Assembly: GCA_950295325.1 (NCBI GenBank)
Contig: OX485808.1
Span: forward strand, 30,836,527 to 30,900,526
DNA: 64,000 nucleotides
Reading direction: 5' to 3'
Source: Polytrichum commune
Taxonomy: Eukaryota; Streptophyta; Polytrichopsida; Polytrichales; Polytrichaceae
Of this stretch, positions 12,732 through 24,720 are shown piece after piece. Position numbers and translations under genes: made by a program. Each line of letters starts with the position of its first letter. Position 1 is the first letter of the stretch. The notes below the pieces were generated by a model, which was not told where the DNA came from, ran no database searches, and was given only the letters and a program-made list of their open reading frames with translations.

Positions 12732-13751
12732 GGCCACATCAGTGGCATTTTTTTGCTATTTAGGTGTGCATTGGTGGTCAATTATTTCCTGTTATGTATC
12801 TTGGTACCTTGGTAAAAGTGTCATGTGTCCATTCATATAATTTTTTTTGTCCAATTCTAATACTAGACGTTCCTTTTACGTGTGGCTGTGAGTATATGTA
12901 TATTTGGACATGTTTGGTGCCACATGTAAAGTTGGGCAATTGCTATTCAATACATATTTGGTTCTATTGGTACACACTTGAACGATAATTGTGAGGAAAA
13001 AAATTGGGATCATTTCGATTAATTCTTGTTGTCCTTTTCGTTCCTTGATCCTAAGGTCAGGAAGTAAGACAACACTCCTGAATGTCCTGTAAGGAATCAA
13101 ATGGATATCATAGATGACCCTATTACTTCTAAATTAACTTTGTCGTTGTACTCAATATGGAGGATGAAATGTAGGTATGATCCAAAATATGCTCCACAAT
13201 ACAAATCCAATTATACCAAGTATGTGAAGTTATCAAAAAAAGTCCTTAAACCGTTAGACACCCAAAAGTAGTACCCCAACCGTGAATGGCCCCATCTAAA
13301 CTTTGTAGAGTTCCTCCATAAAGCTATGGCTTCCATTAGTATGTTATCAAGATCACCACAAAGATCTTTCATAGACACACGCATAATACATTCTAAACGC
13401 TAGCCGTCAACAATGAAATGCAATAATGAAGCAAAAGCATTGCCTATCCGCCATTCACCAAATCGCTACAGGCCAACAACGAACATATAACCTAAACCCT
13501 AGAACCAGATGAGATCTGGCCCTAGATGAATCAAACCGGATGAAATCCACCTATTTCACAATTCATCCGGGTAAAAATCCTCCTCTTCCAAATGGTTGCC
13601 GATTGAAATATGCTTTATTTATTTATTTTTTAAAGCACCGGTTTCACATCCTCCATTGTCCCAATACAACCGGACTTTTCACAAAACCAACGGGCCACCA
13701 TTACACTAAATACCGGTTCTCCCTGGACATTGTGCCCATCCAGTCCAATGT

Positions 13752-13982
13752 GAACAGGGAGAATCGACCGCTAGTTACAAATGAGCCGGTTGAGATTGAA
13801 AAAATAACATGTTCGAATCCAAGAGTTTGTGAAAATTACCATTCCGGTTTAGATGAATATATGAAATATTACCCAAATTAATAAAGAAGGACCGGAAGAT
13901 CACAACATTGTAGCCGGTTGCTCTTGGAAACACCACTAGGATCTCAACCGATTATGCCCAAACTCCTCCTTTGGAGATTGCT
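13752..13982. mobile_element. Member of the TGATCGGGGAGA MITE family
   Basis: It contains the family blocks GAGAATCGACCGCTAGTTAC, GAGCCGGTTGAG, GGACCGGAAGATCACAAC and CGATTATGCCCAAA in the same order as the 6664 copy. Its ends are eroded. A 113-codon reading frame from about 13540 to 13881 overlaps it and is not a gene. Confidence 0.6.
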
Positions 13983-14778
13983 ACCGATCAAACTTAACGT
14001 GTGTGTGTGTGTTTTTTTCCACCGGCTCGAGTGGAAACGAATAATTGTTTCAAGTACACCAGCTATGGTAGTTTAGTGTCACTTGCACATAATGAGGGCC
14101 CAAAGCTTTGAAATGTTGCCTTTCTTATAAACCTGGTCGAGGAAGACTATGTGACCGTGAAGTGTGATCATGGGAAAGTGTGATCCGACATGGGAGGACT
14201 TTTTGTTCCATGGTGTAAACAAACCCTTGGTTATTCGAAGTTACATAGTGCTATAATTGTTTTTTTTGCTAAGAATGTGCCTTTTTACCAAGTAGAAGTC
14301 ATTTTATGTTGCATACAACCTAATTTATTCTTTGTTGATAACAAATGAAGTCTATATCGTGAAGAAGTTAGAGCCTTGTTGTTATTTTAAATAGTAAGCG
14401 ATTTTAAATAACATAAACAGTCAAGTAGCTAGATAGTGTATTCTCAACATAATATTATTAAGCAATGTGCGTTTGTTCATGCGGGACATGAGAATATAAC
14501 CATAGGAATGCCCTTTTTGAGAGAAATTGCTATTAAAATGATTTGGCGACAATAAGTGGCAATATCACTTATTCCAACCGTACGAATATAGTCTAAAATT
14601 CATCCTCCGTAACTCTCTTTTGGTCCAAGACAAGTTTGGATTAGGCTTCGAACCTTTATATTACATCTTTTGATATGTCAGAGGTCACACCCCTCCCCCT
14701 AAAATATTTGGAGGTAAACTATATTGTTCTAGAATTCAACAGTACACAAGAAATAAAAATTGATCAATTCATCATCTC

Positions 14779-14932
14779 ATAACATTATTTAGATCCATAA
14801 CAATGTTATGCGGGATTGACAGTATTTCATGAGATATTCCCCACATTCAATTTGAATGTGAGGATTATTACGTGGAGTACTGTCAATCCCACATAACATT
14901 GTTATGAATTCTGAATACTATTATGCTACTAA
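14779..14932. mobile_element. Foldback MITE, copy 2
   Basis: It is homologous to the 7237 element throughout, for example TAACATTATTTAGATCCATA, GCGGGATTGACAGTA, TATTCCCCACATTC, and the inverted arm GTACTGTCAATCCCACA. The hairpin is retained with more mismatches than in copy 1. Confidence 0.8.
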
Positions 14933-16224
14933 GGATACACCAAAATGTTGCATCAAAATGAGAGGATACGACAATTGCAATAGAGCACATTGAGTTACAA
15001 ATGTCTTTTTAAGTACGTATTGTAGTCACAATAGAGGTTAGATAAACCATCATTCAATGATTTAGTTGATTCAAAAAATCCCATTAGAAAATACTACATT
15101 TCTTTGGATTTTTTCCCTCCTTTACAAACACATAAATCATTTCAAAATCATTTTAAAAATGTCCAAATAACATAAGAAATGTTGAAACGGTCTCAAATTA
15201 CTCCCGTCACTACTCTAGTGCTCAAGCGACTCCCCACGAGATCACGAACTCTCCCGTGTTGTTGAGAAACTTGGGTAAATCTAATAATTGTTACAAACAA
15301 AAATCAAAGATGCTTAATAGAATGTACTTGGGACCTACTTTGGGCAATAATTGTCGTACGAATGGGCTTGACCTAAGATCACAATTATTGTAAACGTCTT
15401 TAATTTGAAACTCTAGCCCCACTTGAACTTGAAGTTCGCCCGGTCTTTCTAGAAGAAGTAAAAAAAACATGTAATCAATCATTGAAGATATGACTGTTCC
15501 ACTTGAACCTGCACTCTCATCAAGGTAGTCAAATAGGAATCTCCCTCACCTGAATATCAAAGAAGAACTTTGCTATTTCAAAGATTATAGTAGAGGCGAC
15601 CATTCTCGATTAGGACACCGTTCGCAATCTATAGGGTATTATAATTTTGATCGGCTTGGGATTCAATTTCGATCACGCTGGAACCAATAGTTACATGACA
15701 CATGTCCTGGTTTTAAGTGTTAAAGTGAGGAGGAATGAGTGATTGAAAACGAGTGATTATGACATACTCCAAACATTGGTAATGTGTTTGGGCCAACCTT
15801 TGACTTCAAAGATTCAAATTTTTTTTAACTTAAGAAATAGAATTACCAAATAACCTTGTAGTCCGCCTAATTTCTGTCTTCCTACACATGAAAAAATTTC
15901 ACTGTCTTATACATCTGCGAATTTGGTATAGAATCACTTAAGTGATCGGTTGTGGGCTCCTCTACTCTACAGTCACTTGACTTGAAATCAATTTGATCCC
16001 AAAAAATTGCCGAGGTTATTGTTGATTTGACTTTTCAAGTACCCAAAATTGAGAAAAGAAAAGAAAAAACTTAGCATCAATCGATGGATATCTATACTCT
16101 CAATGTCCTCTTCCCAACCCTGGAACTTGGTCTTCTTTATGAAAAAACTAGAATCTAGGTGTTATCCAAAAATGACAATACAAATGAGAGTATCATTTGC
16201 ACCGTTGACATCACATCTTAAAAT

Positions 16225-16286
16225 ATTCCATGGAATACTATCAATCCCACAAAACATTGTTATGGATCTAAATAATGTTATGATAT
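16225..16286. mobile_element. Foldback MITE, right-arm fragment (copy 3)
   Basis: Only the right arm is recognisable: TACTATCAATCCCACA, then AACATTGTTATGGATCTAAA, then TAATGTTATG. It matches the corresponding arm of the 14779 copy. The left arm is absent. Confidence 0.7.
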
Positions 16287-17751
16287 GCATTGCAAAAATG
16301 AGTTGTTATAATGAAGAAAGTAAGGCTGATCTATACAAAACCAACCCTCCTGCACACATAGCAAGAGAAGTGTTGTGGTCCAAACACCAATCTTGATGTG
16401 TGGGTATTTTTCGCAACCAACACAACATAACATGACATTCATAACAAGAGGGAAGTAGCGTTTGTATTTAAGGGTGGTTCTTGACACTCCTATTGTGGGA
16501 GCCGCTTTAGTATACATAATTCAATTATGTCCAAAACTCATGGATAAGTCTTGATTTAAAATTACATGGTTGGGGAAAATTAAATAAATAAAATCTTTAT
16601 CTTCCGGAGGTGGACTCTTTATTGGAAACTTAAATTGACATGCATGGGTCATTATAATGGAATAGAGCCCCATGCATACGAGAAATTTATAGAGAAAAAA
16701 AAATGTTTATGTACTAACGGTAGGCTAGAGAATGGATTCATGTAATTAATACCTCAGGGAGTGCACTATTCATTAAAACCAAGCATCACGTGCGTGCATG
16801 CCCCTTATTAAAATACCCCTGTATACATTTTATTTTTGCTAAAATCAAGCAATATACTTACAAATCTCATTGCTTCAAAATACATTTCCATACGTACATA
16901 AGGGTCCAAAAACAAATACAGAAATTGTATATAACATGTGTACAAATGTTTGGAAATGCAAAAATATGGCCCTATTATATGTATAATATCAAATCATGGA
17001 TTTTTAGTTATAAAGTCGTTACTTAGTGGATGAAAAAACACATGATTCTTGGTCCAGGTCTGACTTGAACGCGTAAACGCGTAAATGCGTACTTTACATA
17101 TATTTTTCTATAGCCTCATGTATATCTACTTCTTGCTTAATAGCAATATGTCTCTTGTACGTACATTTTGTACATGCTTGTTTTAAATAATACCCCTTTT
17201 GTGCACCCACGTGTATAAATACAGTACTTGAACAGTGCACTCCTTGGGATTAATACTAAGCTTTTAAATTTTTTGTAATAATTATTTCCACTACATATAT
17301 TGTTACATTGAATATTATAACTTAGCCACAATGTGGAGAGCAAAACTCAAGGGAGCCAGTGAGCGCTCCAAGAGCCTCTGGTTTGTAAGAACCTAGAGCC
17401 CAAATGCAACCTTAACAAGAATGGATAGGGAAATCATTGGGAGCTATTGCCTTATGATAACAGTGGATGGAAAATCTAAATTGGATGAAACTAACACATC
17501 TATTGTCAAAAGAAATCTATAAATCTTAGGGCCACTTTTGTACATCCACCTTTACTTCAAAATTCCTAATAGCTGCTTTCAAATGTACACACTAAAGAAG
17601 TTAATAGTATCTTTCTCTCATGTATATTATGTATGCAAATGCCTCAAAAAATACCCCTTCCTACACTCACGTTAGTTCATACGTGGACCTATGAAGAGTC
17701 CACCCCCCCCCCCCCAAGCTTACTTATACATCTAGAAACATTAGCAATGAA

Positions 17752-17967
17752 CAGAGAGAACCAACAACTAGTTACATATGAACCGGTTGAGTTTGAGAAA
17801 TAAGTAGTTGAAGTTCAAGACTTCAATAGAATTACCAATCGTTTTAGAGAAATTTATAGAATATACCCTAATTTAGTAATGTAAAATGAAAGATGTTGAC
17901 ATGTAACTGGTTGGACTTAGAATCACTAGGATATTGACGATTATGCCCAAAAATCTCCCAGACATTA
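17752..17967. mobile_element. Member of the TGATCGGGGAGA MITE family
   Basis: It shares AGAGAACCAACAACTAGTTA, GAACCGGTTGAGTTTGAGAA, GAAGTTCAAGACTTCAA, TAACTGGTTGGACTT and ATGCCCAAAAATCTCCC with the 6664 copy. The termini are degraded. Confidence 0.65.
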
Positions 17968-18300
17968 AACATTGGAATGAACCAAGAAGTGATGTAGAAA
18001 TAGTAGTTCTTAGAGGCCACCTCCATGTGCACCCAGTCCTAGCCATATGGATGGGTTGTGAGTCTTAGGATGCAAAATAGGTAGCCTCGGCCCCGGCATA
18101 GGATGGGTGTGTGACTTGCTCATATGGGAGGGTCACCCACCTTGCCATGAATGAATGAACATTCTTTGATACGTGCGCCCTTTCAAAACAAGGCACTGAC
18201 GTAAATGAGAATGCACATATTTGCTAATCATTAGTTTATCAAAAGTTCCCAATGTGCTTTCTTAGATTTGATCTAAGAATGGAACATTAATAGGCATGTA

Positions 18301-18975
18301 ATAATAATAATAATAATAAGAGTTGTCATACAATCATCTAATTTCATAGGGTTGGGTTTAACATGATAAGGGTCATAAATGCCTCCCTGGTTGGCCATAT
18401 TGAGTGGCCACTTGCCCGGGTGCACACTGAGGGCGATGCCACACTGGCGGCAACCTCTTAGAAGCCTGTGGCTAGGGTTAGAAGGGCTAGGGCAGCATGC
18501 TGCCTTGCCCACGTAGGCGAAGGTGACCACACCTGCGGCACCGGCAATCTGCCGCAATGCAGCTGCCGGGAAATTTCCAACTTCAGTCTGCAGACAGAAC
18601 CGGTCATTCCAAGGGCTTATTAAGGCCCAGGGGGAGGGTGGAGAATGTCACCGGGGGGGGGGGGGGGGGGTCGGGCCCGGCGCCGGGGGTGCCGCAATTG
18701 CCAGCCTCCTTCCCCTAGAAGTTGAGGCAACAGGAGAACATCGCCAGCTAGGACTCCCGCCACCGGGACTGCCGGCAGTGAGGCAGGTACGCCCTTGCTA
18801 GGGCCAATCGGAGGCCTCTATTCTAAGTGTCTGCCGTCAGTGTGGCAGCGCCCTGAGGTTGCTTATAGGACTTCCCTAATAATGGGGAGAGTTCCAACCT
18901 TATGTGTAGATTTTGACACTTGATGGATGTTTGGAAACAAATCTCATTAATTATTATTATTATTATTATTATTAT
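18301..18975. repeat. GC-rich block between inverted (TAA)n and (TTA)n tracts
   Basis: A GC-rich core (about 18380-18880) with a G homopolymer at about 18654-18670 is bounded by (TAA)6 at 18301-18319 and (TTA)8 at 18950-18974, which are reverse complements. The composition contrasts sharply with the AT-rich surroundings. I find no protein similarity in it. It may be an inserted element with A-rich ends, or a relict of one. Confidence 0.5.
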
Positions 18976-19368
18976 GTAATAGCAAACTTGGAACTCAAGT
19001 TTTGAAAGAGGAAACATGAATCGTTACATTTTAATGTCAGTAGACCTAAATTGACATAATAAGTGTTGAGAATTTTTTATATAATTAGATTATAAATGTG
19101 TATAAATATATAAATTTTATATTTCTCAAAATGAAGGCAGTGTCGACACATCAAAGAATGTGTCATCTGGACATCATATGCAAAAGTTGTAAGGCTTCAA
19201 AGTTTCAGCTGTAGGAGAGACCTATGTTTCACCATGTTCACCTATATTAGACGTTCAAAAGGTGTAAATTCTATGAACAATATGTACATATTGTACAATA
19301 TTTCTAGGTGTTGATTTTAGGTTGTGTTAGTTTTGGGTGTATTTACCCTAGCAAGTATTCATGAGATG

Positions 19369-19828
19369 CACTAAATATGATATTTAGTGTCATATGCCAT
19401 TTTATATCACCATGGCAACTTTTTGGAGTACAAATTCTTATGAATAAGTGAACAAATATTGTCATGGATGATGGATGAGTTCATCCATTGGCCAAGGCCC
19501 TAGTACCTACTCTTGTCAGTTACTCTTCTTTGGGTTGCACATAATGCATGAAATCCATGCCAATTATTGTAACAATCCTTGGTATTATTTGCATCCTAAC
19601 AAATTTGTGATGAAATATTGTCATGGAAGATTGAATTTTGGATGAAGAATCACTTTAGTAAGTGACAGTACTTGCAACACTGTAAATCTATAATCCCCCC
19701 AAAAAATTAACAAGGAATGGCAAATAATGTTAGGTTAGAATTTAGTGTTGGTGACAAATACACCGGGGTTTTAAATTAGCATTGAGCAAGACAATTAGAA
19801 TTGGTGACTCTAAACATCATCTTTAGTG
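19369..19828. mobile_element. CACTA-ended MITE, copy A
   Basis: The left end CACTAAATATGATATTTAGT is itself nearly palindromic; the right end is CATCTTTAGTG. Internal blocks (TATTGTCATGG, GGAATGGCAAATAATG, TTTAGTGTTGGTGAC, TTGAGCAAGACAA) recur in copies B (37732) and C (49689). It is 460 bp and non-coding. The CACTA start suggests that superfamily, but I see no clear 3-bp target duplication. Confidence 0.65.
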
Positions 19829-21358
19829 TAGTACTCTGATAAATATTGCAGGAATTAACCTCTGTGAAGAGTTCATACCTCAGTTGCAATTCCCTCGAAT
19901 GTCGGTGCCTGGTTTCCAGCAAGCCAGCAAGCAAAAGAAAGAAAGAATCTGGAAACTCTTCTTTCTCTCACCTCTCACGTCCATAAGATTCTTCCCCAAA
20001 AGGACCTCCGACCTCCATGCATTCGGTTAAGTTATTAACTTCAAGTGAGTTAGGAGCCTGGAGCTGGACTCGTAGACTTCTTGTAGCAGTCGAAGGAGAT
20101 CTAGGTTCTAGCCTGTTCTAAGGGCGGAGGAAGATCAAAGTTGACTTCTTCAAATCCCACTAATTATAGGTAGCGGTTCTCTATGGCACTATGCAGTGTG
20201 TGCACAGTACTATCTTCATCTTTTGTTTGTTTATGATCTCCTGCATCCCACAAGAATTTTCCAAGAAAGACTCATCTCTCAAGGTCCCCTCGGTGTGGAC
20301 CCAGTCTCCCCCTCATCAGCTCCTTTGATGCTGGGTAGCAAATCATCCTGAGATTTAGGGCACATGATCAAGTTATCTGGACCCGGGTGGTGGTGGTAGA
20401 TGCCAGAGCCGCTCGCTTCGGATGATGATGCTGCTACTGATGGCCAGAATCATCTCAGATGCTAATCGTGAGTTTCTCGTGTTGGTGTTATGATTGCGCA
20501 ATTGATTGATGTATGAATACTAATGTGCCGTAGTACTAGCTGCTTACATGCAGCCAAGGGGGCTACAGTCCTGCTTGCGGAAGCCCATCAGCCGTTAGCT
20601 TAGGGAAATGCTGCACACAGGGCAAGGAATTCGACGGAATCCTTCCCATGTGCGAGGCTCAGGACGATCAGGTTGTCGAATCAGCTTCGAGTGTGACGAT
20701 CAAAGGCTTCCGAAACTGGTGGCCAGGACGCGGTTGGAGTATTGGATTCGGTGAATTGGGGAAGGACAGAGAGAGTCTTCTTCCTTTTCTTCCTCTTGCA
20801 GTTGTGCGATGATCTGGGGCGTAGGAGTGGCGTGCTAAGGGTGTAACCCTTAACCGTCGATATGTCGTCCCGGCTTATGTGATGCTGCTTCCGGTTCTCC
20901 GAAACGCCATCATGCATCAAGAGATACTCAACAGCACTACTAATGGGGAGGTGGAAGAAAGGGTTAGGCTCAGGTACTGATCATGCATCGGAATCATCTC
21001 GAATTTCCGCTTGCCTCTACCGCGACTTCTCTTGAACCAAGCGAACTCAAACCGAAGGCTGCTTCCCCGCTGCTATATGTATGGACGGGTCGTATATATA
21101 GTCCTATTTCAGATCATTTCGGTGTTTCATTATGTCAGGATATTGTAATCGACCTGGGCGGCAGGCTGAGGGCCGGTACTGGACACGAGCTTGAAGCTGA
21201 GGAGTAAGATACTGACCTCGGAGGTGGATTCTAGTTTCGATCGGTCCGATGATTGTCTGGGGGCGGTAATTCGAAGCTTTTTCGAAGAAGTCACGGTTCT
21301 GCATATTCCTGGTGTTGGACGAGAGATAGAACTAGTCAGGAAGGAAGCTGAATCAGGT
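19829..21358 (+). promoter_or_regulatory. Probable promoter and 5' leader region of the RING-H2 gene
   Basis: GC content rises from about 19900. The region contains several short upstream ATGs and donor-like sites (for example CTAATCGTGAGT near 20469), so a spliced non-coding leader is plausible. No long conserved protein is evident. The reading frame feeding the RING gene is open upstream of its first ATG but has no earlier ATG after the last stop, which is why the start was put at 21359. Confidence 0.4.
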
Positions 21359-23401
21359 ATGGTGGACATGATCATGATCGAAACGCCAATTGCCTTCGGG
21401 CTTACGATGATGGTGTGTTTAGCACTCTTCTTCTACTGCTGGCGCATTCGAAAACTCCGACACCGCCTGACGTCCGTCCAAGTGTCCTTCACGCCGCAGG
21501 AACCAGTGCCTGTAAGTTGAATTAATCCCCTCCCTCACTTACCACTACCACCGCCTACCTCTTGTATACTGTGAATAAGTTCAAGGGGAAATAGTGTAAT
21601 TCAGATTCTTCCTTACACCTGCAACATCAATTTCACTTTGATGAATGATGTGCTGTGGATGAGTGTCGATGAACTGCCTCAAAGTAAGGGATAGGGAGTT
21701 TTAGACGAGTCATTGATCATGTCCCCTGCCGACGGTGCTCTGCTTTTCGCAGGTAGAAGACAATGTTGGGATCAAGAAGGACGTCGTCGCTACATTTCCA
21801 ACTGTGAAGACACGGGAGCTCAAGGTCGACATCAAGGAAGGCCTTCAGTAAGCATAAACAAATACTCAATTGCCTTCACCATTCTTGAAAGGAAACCGAG
21901 ATTGACACTTCAAAGTTATTACGCTAAAAATTTCTCCGATTGGAAGATTTGTTTACAAACAGCAGGATGTCGGAGTACTGGACTTTAAGATCAGGCTCTT
22001 CGCGCTACATAACCGGAAAGAAATATGTTGCAGAGAATTGCCTAACAAAATGGACACGGAATGATGAGCAGCGCACAATACGCTCACTAACACTTGCAAT
22101 TTTAAATTTGCTTTAAATGGCATAGAAGCCTTTAGTTAGACTCTCCGAGCTTCGTCTGCTTTCGATTATGGAAGCTTCATCAAGTATTGAGCACATAGTG
22201 TAAGAAGGATTCAGCGGCAATATTCACTTTAAGAATATCTAGATAGATGTAACAGGAGTTGAACCAGCCCTGAATAATTGCAATGTGCATTTTCACGTTT
22301 GGGTGAGCTGAAAGATACTCTCCAATCACAGAAACGATGTGCTGATGAGAACCCTTTGTGTATGTAATAATTTGCAGGTGTCCAATCTGCTTACTGGAGT
22401 ATGGGGAATCGGAGGTGCTGCGCGAACTTCCCTACTGCGGCCATGTGTTTCACATCGACTGCGTGGACTCATGGTTTGAGAAGCAAAATACGTGCCCTGT
22501 CTGTCGAATTGTGCTCACAGAAGCTCCCAAGTCGCCACAAGATTTCCTCTCACGGCGAAGCTCCTACTGCAGGAGGATGCCTGAACCGACGTCAGTAACC
22601 GTGGAGATGCAGCAGGCAGGAGTGGTACCCGCCTGGGTGCTGGTTAACCGCCCGCTCCCGCTCCCGCCCGCGATTCCCGAAAACTCGTCACTGGAAGACA
22701 TTTCTGACATCGAGATGAACCACTCCGGAAGCCTGACCAATGTCAACGGCGAGGCGCCATTGTTGCGAACGTTAAGACAGGGCGACATGGGAGGCTGGGG
22801 CGCAGTGTATCTGCAGAGGGGGCCCAGTGGCTTGAGCTTCAGGTTACAGAATCAAGCAGAGATTACCGGTCCAGTTGTGAACAGGGATTGTAATAGCAAC
22901 CATTCGGTCAGCGAGAGATGGACAGCAGAGTCTTTCTCCTTCGGTATATCTGGAGGCTCCGATGACTTCTCTTCACTAGGGATCGCTGGCTCCTTGGACT
23001 CTCCGGACACCGGGGGTCAAAATTCTGGATCCAGAGCTTCCTCGAGAGGACACAACCACTGTGTATGGAGGAGCGATTCCAGCAAATCCATCCAAAACCA
23101 CAACCGTGACTCTCGAACCTCCTGGAGCTCTATGTCCACGAACTCCTCTTCGGACTTTAGCAACCACTCCCCGATGCGGCATTGGCAGATGGACTTCGGG
23201 TTGGCGGCCGAGGAGGTTTTTGAATCCCCGGTACCGAGCCCGCACCACCTCCCCCTCACTATCTCCCCGGAGCACTGCTCCTTCGAGTTCTTACCGATCA
23301 TCACCGGACCGGGAGGAGACTACAGTTTTCGGCCACCGAAAGCAGCTGCGGTAGACCGACCTAAGGTCAGTCACAGTCGGAGAACCTATGCTCAGCTTTA
23401 A
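21359..23401 (+). CDS. RING-H2 finger protein, ATL-like, single transmembrane (E3 ubiquitin ligase candidate)
   Basis: Three exons were joined by hand: 21359-21511, 21753-21847, 22378-23401, all with GT-AG borders, giving 423 aa. An N-terminal hydrophobic segment (about residues 9-28) is followed by a basic WRIRKLRHR stretch, a typical membrane anchor. The RING-H2 domain spans residues 84-125: C84/C87, C103, H105, H108, C111, C122/C125, with the Trp (W115) after the sixth ligand that contacts E2 enzymes. The long Ser-rich C-terminus (about 290 residues) resembles no domain I know and is probably disordered. ATL proteins ubiquitinate membrane or stress-signalling targets; the substrate here is unknown. 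A classical GLD motif is not obvious; TFPTVKTRELK lies at the equivalent place. The start ATG is the first in frame, though two more Met follow within five codons. Confidence 0.85.
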
Positions 23402-23639
23402 AGAATTCTTGAGAGTGATCGATAATGCAGAGGATTGAGCTCTACCGCAGATGATATTTTCCGGTGCCTGGAGCGGTCACAGTGGAAAAGGCGCGCGGTC
23501 AGATTTGTAATCTTGATGCATGAGGAGTCTTCGTGCACTCTCCCGGAAGATCGATTGGTCCACCATTGCAGAGGAGTTTTGTGAAACCATTGAATAGGAG
23601 ATTAGGTAACTGCAATTCCAGAATGGGAATGCTTTCAAG

Positions 23640-24720
23640 TCTCGGCGCACATAGCCAGCTTCGGACCAGATCAATAGTACTTGTACCTTATACTGTATCA
23701 TGTTTTCCTCAGCGAGGTCCTGCAATGCGGCAGCTGTTCTTTGTATCTTCCTGTACAGCCTTGAAGATCATTGCAATAGAACCTTAATTTTGCACCACGT
23801 GCCGAAACATTATGCGGTGGCTTTTTGATCCGTAATAGATTCGAGGAAGAAAAAACTGTAGAGATACATGTCGCGAGTGATCGATCACTTTCGATAGTAA
23901 CATACCTGACGTGTAGCTGATCGCTGGAGTCAAATGCAAGAGTAAGAATTTGCAAAAGATTCAACGGCAGCAATAATGTCAATGCAGCAGCCGCTGTTCT
24001 TTTTCTCTTCATGTACAGCCTTGAAGATTGCAATACAACCTTGAGTTTGCAGCATCTGCCGAGACATTGATGTTCCAAGTCTTGGCTCTCAAGCAGATTC
24101 CAGTGAGAACTTTTTGATCTACTTGTCGCGAGTTACTTCCGGTCCTCTGTGAAGCTCGCTCATACAACACAAGAAATGGCAAAAATCCTGGTGCGCATAG
24201 TCAACTTCGGACCAGATCAATAGCACCTGTACCTTATACTGTATCATCAGGTTTCCTCAGCGAGATTTTACAGCAGACACTGTTCTTTTTTTCTCTTCGT
24301 GTACAACCTTCAAGATTGCAAAGTGATCCTAATTTTCAGCACGTGCCGAAACATTATGTGCTCGCTTTTAGATCCCTAACAGATGAGGAGAAGAAAGATA
24401 AACTCTAGACATAGATGTCGCAAGTGATAGATCACTTTCGATAGTTACATACCTGCCGAGGAGTTGAAAGCTGACAAGAAATGCAAGAAGAGTAAGGAGT
24501 TGTAGAAGGTATTTTCAACGTCCGCACTGATTTCAATGCGGCAGCAGCTGTCCTTTTTCTCTTCATGTACAGCCTTCAAGATTGCAATTCAACCCCTGAA
24601 TTTGCAGCATCTGCCAATCTGATGATGTTTCGATCGAATCTTGGCGCTCAAATGGATTCCAGAAAGAAGTTCAAGTTCTTGACCTAATTACTTGCTTGTC
24701 GCGAATCACTTCCAAGTCGC
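23640..24720. repeat. Higher-order direct repeat downstream of the RING gene
   Basis: There are two long units about 545 bp apart: TTCGGACCAGATCAATAG occurs near 23660 and 24208, each followed by CTTGTACCTTATACTG-like sequence. Each holds two related halves of about 260-290 bp. The landmark TGTACAGCCTTGAAGATT-like block recurs near 23751, 24011, 24299 and 24567. CGAGTGATCGATCACTTTCG also repeats (near 23874 and, as CAAGTGATAGATCACTTTCG, 24420). It is probably an array in the 3' flank that grew by unequal exchange. Confidence 0.75.

Larger units (their letters stand above)
14933..19368. other. Repeat-rich intergenic DNA, no gene seen
   Basis: It holds a partial third foldback copy (16225-16286), another TGATCGGGGAGA relative (17752-17967), a C homopolymer near 17701-17715, and a GC-rich block flanked by trinucleotide repeats (18300-18975). 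The rest is AT-rich with short random reading frames. Confidence 0.55.

Noticed and set aside
13540-13881. 113-codon plus-strand frame
   Set aside because: It overlaps a member of the TGATCGGGGAGA MITE family and has no protein character.
18000-18130. Second 5S-like sequence (CATAGGATGGGTG motif)
   Set aside because: Only a short match to the C block; the A block and the spacing are missing.
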